DNA of 32,724 nt from an uncultured Ruminococcus sp. (GTDB lineage: Bacteria; Bacillota; Clostridia; Oscillospirales; Ruminococcaceae), in contig CANPYF010000005.1 of NCBI GenBank assembly GCA_947587925.1, forward strand, positions 1 to 32,724, given 5' to 3'. Positions within the stretch are counted from its first letter, which is position 1. Each line of letters opens with the position of its first letter. A model generated the notes under the pieces. That model had not been told where the DNA came from. It saw nothing but the letters and a program-made list of their open reading frames with translations, and searched no databases. The position numbers and the translations under genes are program-made. Below are positions 1-6,136 of this stretch, in pieces.

Positions 1-1
1 C

Positions 2-238
2 AATTCGCTGCAATTTGTCACCATACCGCTCGGATTTTTGCTCGGCGGTACACTGACCGACAAAGTATTCGAGCCGATCTTCTCGAAAATAGACAAGCAC
101 TCCCCTGCCGCTCTGCTCTTTGGCAGTTCAAAAGGCGCGGGAGCAGCGGCGCTGTTTTTTGCGATAGGCATTGCAAGCGCAGTCATCTGCGCGGTGTTTG
201 CGGTCGCGATGAGGAAATGGATAAAAGGCGGATCTTGA
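2..238 (+). CDS. MFS transporter, C-terminal fragment (cut by window start)
   Basis: The open frame runs in from the window edge; the ATG at 38 in the ORF track is internal. The visible 78 residues begin NSLQFVTIPLGFLLGG, continue with TLTDKVFEP, then a hydrophobic helix (AALFFAIGIASAVICAVFAVAM) and a short basic tail RKWIKGGS. A glycine-rich helix end followed by a (L/T)xDxVFEP loop and one last helix resembles the C-terminus of drug- or macrolide-efflux-type major facilitator proteins of Firmicutes. It would be an inner-membrane exporter, but substrate and full topology cannot be judged from the tail. No convincing terminator follows; the C/G-rich hairpin at 241-273 lacks a T-run. Confidence 0.6.
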   Translation, partial: NSLQFVTIPLGFLLGGTLTDKVFEPIFSKIDKHSPAALLFGSSKGAGAAALFFAIGIASAVICAVFAVAMRKWIKGGS

Positions 239-240
239 AC

Positions 241-395
241 CTCGCCCCTTTCCCCCCGTAGGAGAGGGGCGAGCGCGTTCTTCCGAGTTTGATAAATATG
301 AAAAATAGTTCATCTACAAATTAATTCTTATCCATCTTGCAAGGGTGATGTATGCCCCCTTTCCCTTGGGGGAAAGGGGGTTGGGGGTTTGGGGG
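241..395 (+). repeat. Intergenic repeat, family B copy 1, with flanking C/G-rich hairpins
   Basis: This fills most of the 300-base gap before spoVT. A CTCGCCCCT/AGGGGCGAG hairpin lies at 241-273. From 284 the text GAGTTTGATAAATATGAAA, a CATCT.CAAATTAA.TCTTATCCATC stretch and TTGCAAGGGTGATGTATGCC matches copies at 19242-19316 and 25122-25256, with a shorter, more diverged match at 11903-11960. A second hairpin (CCCCCTTTCCC...GGGGGAAAGGGGG) and GGTTGGGGGTTTGGGGG follow. No reading frame of note is present. The remaining bases up to 538 form the AT-rich spoVT upstream region, where I could not place a promoter confidently. Confidence 0.75.
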
Positions 396-538
396 AAAAC
401 CTGATGTTTTAAAAAATTTTTATTGTAAAAAACTCCCTTCCCGCACATTTTCCTCCCGCAGGAATAAACCGACAAATTCCGCGAATAATAACAGTACGAT
501 ACGATAAATATTACGGTATTACGGGAGGTTTCAATAAA

Positions 539-1075
539 ATGAAAGCAACAGGAATCGTGCGCAGGATAGATGATCTCGGCAGAGTGGTCATTCCTAAGGA
601 AATACGCAGGACTATGCGTATCCGCGAGGGCGACCCGCTTGAAATATATACGGGACCGGACGGCGAAGTGGTGTTTAAAAAGTACAGCCCCGTAAATGAG
701 CTGGAAAATGCCGCCGAAGCCTGCGAGGTCATATCCAAACTGGGCGGCGCACCTGCGGTGGTGTTCGACAGAGATCACGTTGTGGCAGTCGCGGGAGTGC
801 AGAAAAAGGAGTACAGCGAACGGAGGATATCGCCCGCGCTCGAAGATCTGCTCGAATCGCGCAGATCTTATTCTGACAGCGAGGACGGCTCACCGCTGAG
901 ACCTATAGAGGGCATTGAAAGCCGTGCGCTTGCAGTTACACCTATCATCTCGGCAGGCGATGTTGCGGGCGCGGTCGCGTTCGTGGCTAACAGCGAAAAC
1001 GCTAAGGCAAGCGAACAGCACGTTATGCTTGCAAAGGCTGCCGCAATGTTTTTGGGTAAACAAATAGAATCCTGA
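539..1075 (+). CDS. spoVT: Stage V sporulation protein T (AbrB-family transcriptional regulator)
   Basis: The product is 178 residues, the usual SpoVT length. Residues 1-50 form the swapped-hairpin AbrB DNA-binding domain (MKATGIVRRIDDLGRVVIPK, EIRRTMRIREGDPLEIYT), and residues about 58-178 fit the GAF-like sensory domain that separates SpoVT from short AbrB proteins. In Bacillus and clostridia SpoVT is a forespore regulator that modulates sigma-G-dependent genes. The ATG at 539 follows GGGAGG with good spacing. The gene stands alone: a repeat-filled gap lies before it and a strong terminator directly after. In Bacillus spoVT is sigma-G dependent; I could not confirm a sigma-G promoter here. 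Presence of the gene suggests, but does not prove, a spore-forming organism. Confidence 0.93.
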   Translation: MKATGIVRRIDDLGRVVIPKEIRRTMRIREGDPLEIYTGPDGEVVFKKYSPVNELENAAEACEVISKLGGAPAVVFDRDHVVAVAGVQKKEYSERRISPALEDLLESRRSYSDSEDGSPLRPIEGIESRALAVTPIISAGDVAGAVAFVANSENAKASEQHVMLAKAAAMFLGKQIES

Positions 1076-1084
1076 ACAAAAAAA

Positions 1085-1129
1085 CTGTCCGTATCCGAAG
1101 ATGACCTCGGTACGGACAGCTTTATTTTA
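1085..1129. terminator. Bidirectional intrinsic terminator between spoVT and the convergent cohesin-like gene
   Basis: The stem is CTGTCCGTA (1085-1093) with TACGGACAG (1111-1119), extended by an inner CCGA/TCGG pairing. It is followed by CTTTATTTT on the plus strand and preceded by seven A residues (1078-1084), which give a U-run on the minus strand. It therefore serves both convergent genes. Confidence 0.9.
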
Positions 1130-2218
1130 CGAAAAAATATTTTTATTTTTAGACTTATTTTTTATCAGGAAAAAGACGAATACCGCCGCAAGCAGTATGA
1201 CCGCCATGAGCGCATAAATGCGCGTTCTGAAACTATCGCCGCTGTCCTTCTTATCAGCTTTATCGCTTGACGATAAAGCCTTGCCGCTTGATGAAGTTTG
1301 AGTAACTGCGGCTGCCTGCTGTGCGCCGCTGTCCTGCGAGCTCTGCTCCAAAATCGACGTGTCGGTATCCGTACCGCCGACAGGCTGAGTTTCCTGCGGC
1401 TGCGTACTTTCGTCCGCGCTGTCGTCAGGTACTGACGAGGGTTCGCGGTAAACGTCAATGGTGTACACATTTGAGAGCGTGCCGTCAGCGGACGTGACCG
1501 TTATCATTATTTCATTGTGACCGTCAGTCAGATATGTCCTTCCCTCATACCATATCGAATCGGTCTCGCTCTGCGTTACCCCTTCGGGTTCAAAATATGT
1601 TACGTCCGCCCCGACCGTGACCGTGTAGTCGTATATGCCGGGAGAAAACGCGGGTCTCAATTCGCCGTAAGGGATAGTGAGGGAGGAAAGCTGCGCTTTG
1701 CTTGCCTGCGGGACAGCGTATGAGCTGTCGGTCGGGTCGTCCGAGTCTGCCGCAGTCACGTTCACCTCCGCGCTTGCCGAAAGCGAGCCGCCAAGGCTTA
1801 TGCCGTCCATGGACATGATAGAACCGTTCGCAAGCGTTATGCTGCTGCTGCCCTGCCTGAGCGCCTTAAAGGTAAGCTCTATCTCCATTTTATCCGTATC
1901 GCTGCCGGGGAAGCCTTGGAGATTTATCAGTCCGCCGCCGCCGCTTGCAAAATCGCTTGCGATAAACTCAATATCTTCCTCGCTGTATGAAAGCTGTGCG
2001 CGTACAGTGCCTATGCTGCCGTCCGCGTTAAATGACGCGGTAACGGAAAATTCATCACCGACCGAGATCTGCTCAGCGGCATCAAGAGCGCAGCCTGTGT
2101 CGGCATAAACGGCGGCAGGCGCAAATATCCGCAGCAGGGCGGCAAAACATATTGCGGCGGCAAAAAACCTTGCCGCGGCAATCATCGGCAGCTTGTTTGT
2201 TATGACTTTTTTTAACAT
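1127..2218 (-). CDS. Membrane-anchored secreted protein with cohesin-like and cadherin-like domains
   Basis: The 363-residue product has an N-terminal signal segment (hydrophobic about 12-36, probable cleavage near AVYA-D40). Residues about 44-156 look like a cohesin-type beta-sandwich: VGDEFSVTASFN, then TVRAQLSYSEEDIEFI, then a SGGGGLINLQG loop and a strand rich in alternating hydrophobics. Residues about 175-258 resemble the cadherin-like beta-sandwich family PF12733 (LSSLTIPYG, FSPGIYDYTVTVG, NEIMITVTSADG). A Ser/Thr/Asp/Gln-rich linker (259-330) leads to one membrane helix (about 333-352) and a lysine-rich cytoplasmic tail, so the domains face outwards. The ATG at 2218 has AAAGGA 11 bases upstream. 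No dockerin protein is visible in this window, so a scaffolding role is only a possibility. Family assignment is by pattern, not by search. Confidence 0.7.
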   Translation of the reverse strand: MLKKVITNKLPMIAAARFFAAAICFAALLRIFAPAAVYADTGCALDAAEQISVGDEFSVTASFNADGSIGTVRAQLSYSEEDIEFIASDFASGGGGLINLQGFPGSDTDKMEIELTFKALRQGSSSITLANGSIMSMDGISLGGSLSASAEVNVTAADSDDPTDSSYAVPQASKAQLSSLTIPYGELRPAFSPGIYDYTVTVGADVTYFEPEGVTQSETDSIWYEGRTYLTDGHNEIMITVTSADGTLSNVYTIDVYREPSSVPDDSADESTQPQETQPVGGTDTDTSILEQSSQDSGAQQAAAVTQTSSSGKALSSSDKADKKDSGDSFRTRIYALMAVILLAAVFVFFLIKNKSKNKNIFS

Positions 2219-2238
2219 TGTCTTTTTATCCTTTCACC

Positions 2239-2345
2239 TATTAGAGGTTAGAACGCCGCACTATTACAAGTAATAGCGCTTCGCTTTTAAGAAGTAAGAG
2301 TCTGAACTTCGTTCAGACGATTAGAGGTCTGAACAAAGTTCAGAC
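2239..2345 (-). repeat. Family A modular repeat, copy 1 (5' UTR of the cohesin-like gene)
   Basis: Read on the minus strand: hairpin GTCTGAAC-TTT-GTTCAGAC, then CTCTAATC, hairpin GTCTGAAC-GAA-GTTCAGAC, then TCTTACTTCTTAAAAGC, GCGAAGC, hairpin CTATTAC-TT-GTAATAG and the tail GGCGTTCTAAC. It ends about 20 bases before the start codon at 2218 and lies downstream of the predicted minus-strand promoter, so it should be transcribed as 5' UTR. Copies 2-4 are at 2754-2860, 9969-10052 and 12693-12778. Confidence 0.85.
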
Positions 2346-2352
2346 TTGAAAT

Positions 2353-2375
2353 ATTAGTCCGATTTGCGGACTAAT
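2353..2375. repeat. Short palindrome next to family A copy 1
   Basis: ATTAGTCCG (2353-2361) pairs perfectly with CGGACTAAT (2367-2375) across a five-base loop. It lies in the predicted 5' UTR of the minus-strand cohesin-like gene. There is no adjacent U-run long enough to call a terminator. Confidence 0.6.
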
Positions 2376-2470
2376 TTTTCTTGCCTTCGGATCTCTTGCT
2401 TGAGAAAATTAATTTTGTAAAAAATTATTTCCGTGTTTAGCTAGCGCTTTATCGCTTTGTTGTCCAGTAT

Positions 2471-2499
2471 ATTATAATATAATTTTGTCCCTAAGTCAA
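2471..2499 (-). promoter_or_regulatory. Sigma-A-type promoter for the cohesin-like gene
   Basis: On the minus strand, TTGACT (2499-2494), a 17-base spacer and TATAAT (2476-2471). Transcription would start near 2464, giving a 5' UTR of about 245 bases that contains the palindrome and family A copy 1. Confidence 0.75.
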
Positions 2500-2602
2500 T
2501 ATAATTGACCGTTTTGTAACCTGTTGTTATGTTTATTTTGTGAAAAATATACCGCTTTGGCGGTCTTGATATGGTAAAAATGCCGAAAATTCCGGAGGGG
2601 TA

Positions 2603-2631
2603 TTGACAGAATTTAATTGGGGTGTTATAAT
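2603..2631 (+). promoter_or_regulatory. Consensus sigma-A promoter for the gntR-ABC operon
   Basis: TTGACA (2603-2608), a 17-base spacer, TATAAT (2626-2631): a perfect match to the sigma-A consensus. The start site near 2638 falls inside the inverted repeat at 2635-2659. The resulting leader of about 240 bases includes family A copy 2. Confidence 0.88.
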
Positions 2632-2634
2632 ACA

Positions 2635-2659
2635 AGTGTACTGTGACAGATAGTACACC
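2635..2659. promoter_or_regulatory. YtrA-type operator (inverted repeat AGTGTA-N13-TACACC)
   Basis: AGTGTA (2635-2640), 13 bases, TACACC (2654-2659); the arms extend to GTGTACT/AGTACAC. From memory, the Bacillus subtilis YtrA operator is AGTGTA-13 bp-TACACT, which differs at one base. The site overlaps the expected transcription start of the operon that encodes a YtrA-type GntR regulator, so autorepression is the natural reading. Confidence 0.8.
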
Positions 2660-2753
2660 TAATACATATAGAACAACGGAACGGAAACAACAAACACGCC
2701 GCGTAAGACGCAGGCAGGGGGTAAAGGGGCAAATAATGCGCCGCATAGGCGCA

Positions 2754-2860
2754 GTCTGGACGAAGTTCAGACATCTACAGTCTGAGCCGCAGGCTCAGAC
2801 CACTTACCTCTTAATAGCAAGCGCTATTACTTGTAATAGTGCGGCGTTCTTACTTCTAAG
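2754..2860 (+). repeat. Family A modular repeat, copy 2 (leader of gntR-ABC operon)
   Basis: Hairpin GTCTGGAC-GAA-GTTCAGAC (2754-2772, one G-T pair), hairpin GTCTGAGCC-GCA-GGCTCAGAC (2780-2800), CACTTACCTCTTAATAGC, hairpin GCGCTATTAC-TT-GTAATAGTGC (2821-2842) and the tail GGCGTTCTTACTTCTAAG. It ends directly before the AGGAGG site of gntR. A further palindrome TGCGCC/GGCGCA lies just upstream, around 2737-2753. The spurious ORF 2643-2921 is a translation of this element. Confidence 0.85.
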
Positions 2861-2880
2861 AGAGGAGGGCGATCAAACTG

Positions 2881-3258
2881 TTGATAAGGATAGACGTGAC
2901 CGGCAGAATGCCGATATATGAACAGATATGCAGCAGCATATGCGCGGATATATCCAAGGGTCTGCTGAAAGAAAATGATAAGCTGCCGGGGGCGCGGACG
3001 CTTGCAAAGGAACTCGGACTGAATCCCAACACGGTGGCAAAGGCATACGCGCGGCTCGAACATGACGGTATAATCTATTCGGTCGCGGGACGCGGCTGCT
3101 TTGTGTCCTCAAAGGCGCACAGGGCGGAATCGGCGCTGACAAAAGATTTTGAAAACAGCGTCCGCGAAGCCCTGACAGCGGGGGTAAGCGAACAAAGACT
3201 TATTGAGATCGTCAGAGAATTGGCAGATGAAATGAGCGATAACAAAGGAGGGGCGTAA
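2881..3258 (+). CDS. GntR family transcriptional regulator, YtrA subfamily
   Basis: 125 residues, the typical size of YtrA-type GntR repressors, which carry a winged helix and only a short C-terminal dimerisation helix pair. Residues 10-75 contain MPIYEQICSSICADISKG, then KLPGARTLAKELGLNPNTV (recognition region) and YARLEHDGIIYSVAGRGCFV (wing). The start is TTG at 2881 with GGAGGG 11 bases upstream; no ATG fits the conserved N-terminus. It leads an operon with an ABC ATPase (3 bases apart) and a permease. In Bacillus, YtrA represses an ABC operon that responds to cell-wall-active antibiotics; the operator-like repeat at 2635-2659 supports the same autoregulatory logic. The actual inducer here is unknown. 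Confidence 0.9.
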   Translation: MIRIDVTGRMPIYEQICSSICADISKGLLKENDKLPGARTLAKELGLNPNTVAKAYARLEHDGIIYSVAGRGCFVSSKAHRAESALTKDFENSVREALTAGVSEQRLIEIVRELADEMSDNKGGA

Positions 3259-3261
3259 AGA

Positions 3262-4194
3262 ATGATAGAAATAAAAAATGTTTCACTCGATTTCGGCAAA
3301 AATGATAAGCTGTTCCAAGCGGTCAGCGACGTCAGCCTGACTATACCCGAGGGCTGCGTGTACGGCTTTTTGGGGTCAAACGGCGCGGGAAAATCCACGC
3401 TGATGAGAATGTTATGCGGCATATACCGACCGAGCGCGGGGAGCATATCCATAGACGGCGAGGAGGTATTCGACAACGCACAGGCTAAGTCAAAAATATT
3501 TTTCGTGAATGATGAGACGGTGCAGTACGGCTCGTTCACGCTCGAATCTCTCAAAAAATATTACAAGGCTTACTACACGGATTTTTCGCAGGATACCTTC
3601 GACAGACTTTGCGCAAAACTCGACCTGCCCATGAAAAAGCGCATGAGCGAATTTTCAAAGGGTATGAAACGGCAGGCGCTCGTTATAATCGGGCTGGCAA
3701 GCAATACGAAATATCTTATGCTTGACGAAGCGTTTGACGGGCTTGACCCCGCCATGCGCAAAATGATAAAAAATATGATAATAGACGAGATATACGACCG
3801 TCAGGCAACGCTGATAGTCAGCTCACACAATATCGCGGAGATAAACGAACTGTGCGACCGCGCCATGCTTATCCACAAGGGAAAACTTATCTTCGCAAAC
3901 GAGATAGACGAGATACGAAGCGGATTTTTGAAGCTGCAGCTTGCGGATAAAAAGCGCGTGGTATCAAAACAGGAACTTGAACAGATAGGGCTGAACGTCA
4001 TGCAGTACTCACAGACGGGCAGTATCGTTCAGGCGGTAGTAAGGGGAGAAAACGAGCAGGCGGTAAACGCGCTGGTAGAGGGCTTGGGCTGCGACATCTG
4101 CGAAACTATACCGCTTACGCTTGAAGAAATATTTATTTATGAACTGGAGGCGAGAGGATATGGCGGAGAGATCGATATCATTTCAGAGAATTAA
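3262..4194 (+). CDS. ABC transporter ATP-binding protein (YtrB/BcrA-like)
   Basis: 310 residues. Walker A GSNGAGKST (38-46), a degenerate signature FSKGMKRQ (131-138) as usual in this subfamily, Walker B YLMLDEAFDGLDP (151-163) and the switch histidine in SSHN (189). About 90 C-terminal residues follow the nucleotide-binding domain, again typical. The ATG has AAAGGAGG upstream and begins three bases after gntR. It should energise the permease encoded next, whose start overlaps this gene's end by 35 bases, implying translational coupling. Export, or signalling in envelope stress, is inferred from the YtrA-type context; the substrate is not evident. Confidence 0.92.
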   Translation: MIEIKNVSLDFGKNDKLFQAVSDVSLTIPEGCVYGFLGSNGAGKSTLMRMLCGIYRPSAGSISIDGEEVFDNAQAKSKIFFVNDETVQYGSFTLESLKKYYKAYYTDFSQDTFDRLCAKLDLPMKKRMSEFSKGMKRQALVIIGLASNTKYLMLDEAFDGLDPAMRKMIKNMIIDEIYDRQATLIVSSHNIAEINELCDRAMLIHKGKLIFANEIDEIRSGFLKLQLADKKRVVSKQELEQIGLNVMQYSQTGSIVQAVVRGENEQAVNALVEGLGCDICETIPLTLEEIFIYELEARGYGGEIDIISEN

Positions 4195-5797
4195 ATCATC
4201 GGTGAAAGCCGAATATAATGCACATTCAAAGCTTGCGCTGATAAATATACTTGCTGCGGGTCTTGCCTGTCTGGTGCAGTCGGGACAGAGCATAGACATG
4301 GCGAGCGAGCCTGATTTTTACGATTTTATGAATTCTTCGATCACCCAAGTCAGCGCTGTTCCGCTGCTGATGTACTATTTCATGGCGGCGCTCGGCGCGA
4401 TAGTCTGTGCAATGCTTTTCAAAGACCTTTCCAACCGTCAGACGGGCGATGTGATAATGGCTATGCCGATGAGCGCGTCCGAACGTTTTTTCGCCAAGCT
4501 GCTCACGCTGACCTGTTTGCAGATACTCCCGATGATAGGCAGTATGCTCATAAGCCTGATAATTGAGGCGATATGTCTGTCTATCGGCGGGCTGAGCATG
4601 GAATGGCTCGCGGGCATGGCATATATCTACCTTATTGCGTTAGCCGCCGCGCTGTTTGTTGACGCTATGGCGGTATTCTGCTGCTGCTGTACAGGCTCAT
4701 ATGCCGAGAGCATTTATTTCACGGGCATTTTTGCGATAGCGTTAAGCCTGCTGCCGAGTATCATCTCGGAAAAATTCATGGCTGACCCTGCGGGCGTGCT
4801 TTACGGCGGCGTTTTGGGTATCAGATACCCCGAAGTGTGGACGCTTGCAAACATTTTCAACATGATGCTTTACGGCGCGGAACCCGAAACCATGCGTGCG
4901 GTCATGCTCGGCATAAACTGCGTTATCTCGGTTATCGTGATGACACTCTGCGTAAACATCTACAAAAAGCGTGACGGCAAGACGGTCGGCAAGCCGATAG
5001 CCTTCAAGGCTTTCTTTGAAGCGGCAATGCTGCTGGTCGTTTTCACGGTAAGCGGATTGAATCTTTACCAAAGCACGCTGAAAACCTCGTTTATCTTCAC
5101 AGCGGTAGCGTTTATCATAATAAACATAATCGTTACCCGCGCGAAATTAAGCTTTAAAAATTTCTTTATCTGGATAGCAAAATATGTCGGCGCGAACGCG
5201 GTATTCCTCATCGCCGCATACATTTCCTATGTCACCTACGGTTTCGGCTATGCCGACCTAAAGCCGAAGGGTCTTGACAAGGTAGCGGACAAATATTTTA
5301 ACATAAGAATGTCCATAGACCCGCCGAACAGCCGAATGAATGGCATCTACGTTATGTACAACGATCCGACCTATTTTGCGGAAACGGACGAGGAGGAATA
5401 TCACAGCTTCACGAATACCTCCACAAACGCCAACGACAAGCAAAGCTTTACACAGGCTCTTGATATCGTGCGCAAATATGTTAAAAGGTCTCCGCGCGGG
5501 ATAAAGTTCTTTTTGAATGATGTCGGACTTACCTATGACCCGGAAATTTTTTCAAATTACGATATGCGCTCGGTGCAGTTCAGCGGCTCTTACTATTACC
5601 TGACCGAGGAGGACACCGACAACATTGAAGAATACGGCGTGACAGACGAATACTATGACTATGAAACGTTCGACTACGTGATAAACCTGCTCATTCCCCG
5701 TGCTGACGCGGAAGCGTTAAGAGATGAACTGGTCAACGCGGGGCTTATGCTCGAATACATCTATGTTGACGGAGAAGGAATACAGTATTTAAAATAA
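4160..5797 (+). CDS. ABC transporter permease with large C-terminal extracytoplasmic domain
   Basis: I use the ATG at 4160 (MAERSISFQRIKSS), preceded by GGAGG at good spacing, not the track start at 4121, giving 545 residues. Hydrophobic segments include VPLLMYYFMAALGAIVCAML, a long stretch around LQILPMIGSMLISLIIEAI, YIYLIALAAALFVDAMAVFC, YFTGIFAIALSLLPSI, VMLGINCVISVIVMTLCV, AAMLLVVFTVSGLNLY, FIFTAVAFIIINIIV and AVFLIAAYISYVTY, about nine helices in all. A soluble region of about 165 residues follows, rich in Asp, Glu and Tyr (TDEEEYHSF, DTDNIEEYGV). The motif TGDVIMAMPMSASERFFAK after the second helix is typical of ABC-2-type permeases from GntR-linked operons. It pairs with the ATPase upstream. 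A terminator follows at 5846. Confidence 0.85.
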   Translation: MAERSISFQRIKSSVKAEYNAHSKLALINILAAGLACLVQSGQSIDMASEPDFYDFMNSSITQVSAVPLLMYYFMAALGAIVCAMLFKDLSNRQTGDVIMAMPMSASERFFAKLLTLTCLQILPMIGSMLISLIIEAICLSIGGLSMEWLAGMAYIYLIALAAALFVDAMAVFCCCCTGSYAESIYFTGIFAIALSLLPSIISEKFMADPAGVLYGGVLGIRYPEVWTLANIFNMMLYGAEPETMRAVMLGINCVISVIVMTLCVNIYKKRDGKTVGKPIAFKAFFEAAMLLVVFTVSGLNLYQSTLKTSFIFTAVAFIIINIIVTRAKLSFKNFFIWIAKYVGANAVFLIAAYISYVTYGFGYADLKPKGLDKVADKYFNIRMSIDPPNSRMNGIYVMYNDPTYFAETDEEEYHSFTNTSTNANDKQSFTQALDIVRKYVKRSPRGIKFFLNDVGLTYDPEIFSNYDMRSVQFSGSYYYLTEEDTDNIEEYGVTDEYYDYETFDYVINLLIPRADAEALRDELVNAGLMLEYIYVDGEGIQYLK

Positions 5798-5845
5798 TTT
5801 TTAGTGTATTTTCCCCGCTTTAAAAAAGCGTGCTTGCAAAAAGCG

Positions 5846-5876
5846 TACCCCCGCCGTAACGGTGGGGGTATTTTTT
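5846..5876 (+). terminator. Intrinsic terminator of the gntR-ABC operon
   Basis: An 11-bp stem from TACCCCCGCCG and CGGTGGGGGTA (one G-T pair) with a three-base TAA loop, followed by TTTTTT. It lies 49 bases after the permease stop. Confidence 0.9.
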
Positions 5877-5913
5877 GCCCGCAAAATTTTGTGTGTTATC
5901 CCGCCGTGATATT

Positions 5914-6051
5914 AACAGAATCCCCTCATAATGATGTTAACAGAAAAAATTATGCAAAACTAAATTTCATGTATTCTCCCCCCCCGCCGCAGGCGGGGGG
6001 GAGAAACAGAATACCCTCATAATGATATTATATAGAAAAAATTTTGCAAAG
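5914..6051 (+). repeat. Direct repeat pair flanking a family D hairpin, upstream of the GH5 gene
   Basis: AACAGAATCCCCTCATAATG (from 5914, repeat to 5960) recurs as AACAGAATACCCTCATAATG (from 6005, repeat to 6051), each copy about 47 bases and ending ...AGAAAAAATT.TGCAAA. Between them, at 5973-6005, is a TTCTCCCC...GGGGAGAA hairpin with the centre CCGCC-GCA-GGCGG. The ORF 5804-6022 in the track lies across terminator and repeat and is not credible. Confidence 0.75.
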
Positions 6052-6054
6052 TAC

Positions 6055-6083
6055 TTGAAAATTTTCGGCTGTTATGCTATAAT
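6055..6083 (+). promoter_or_regulatory. Sigma-A promoter for the GH5 cellulase
   Basis: TTGAAA (6055-6060), 17-base spacer, TATAAT (6078-6083). The expected 5' UTR is about 47 bases, ending in AAGAAAGGA ahead of the ATG at 6137. Confidence 0.85.
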
Positions 6084-6136
6084 ATTTGCGTAGGGCAAAA
6101 TGCTCTGTAAATCTGGTAAAGAAAGGATAATCAATA

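Noticed and set aside
1677-2108. 143-aa plus-strand ORF opposite the cohesin-like gene
   Set aside because: It is a shadow frame; the minus-strand frame has a signal peptide, domains, ribosome site and promoter.
3652-3680. Degenerate ABC signature FSKGMKRQ instead of LSGGQ
   Set aside because: This variant is normal in YtrB/BcrA-type ATPases and does not indicate inactivation.
5804-6022. 72-aa ORF after the ABC permease
   Set aside because: It crosses the operon terminator, a direct repeat and a C/G hairpin, with proline runs caused by poly-C.
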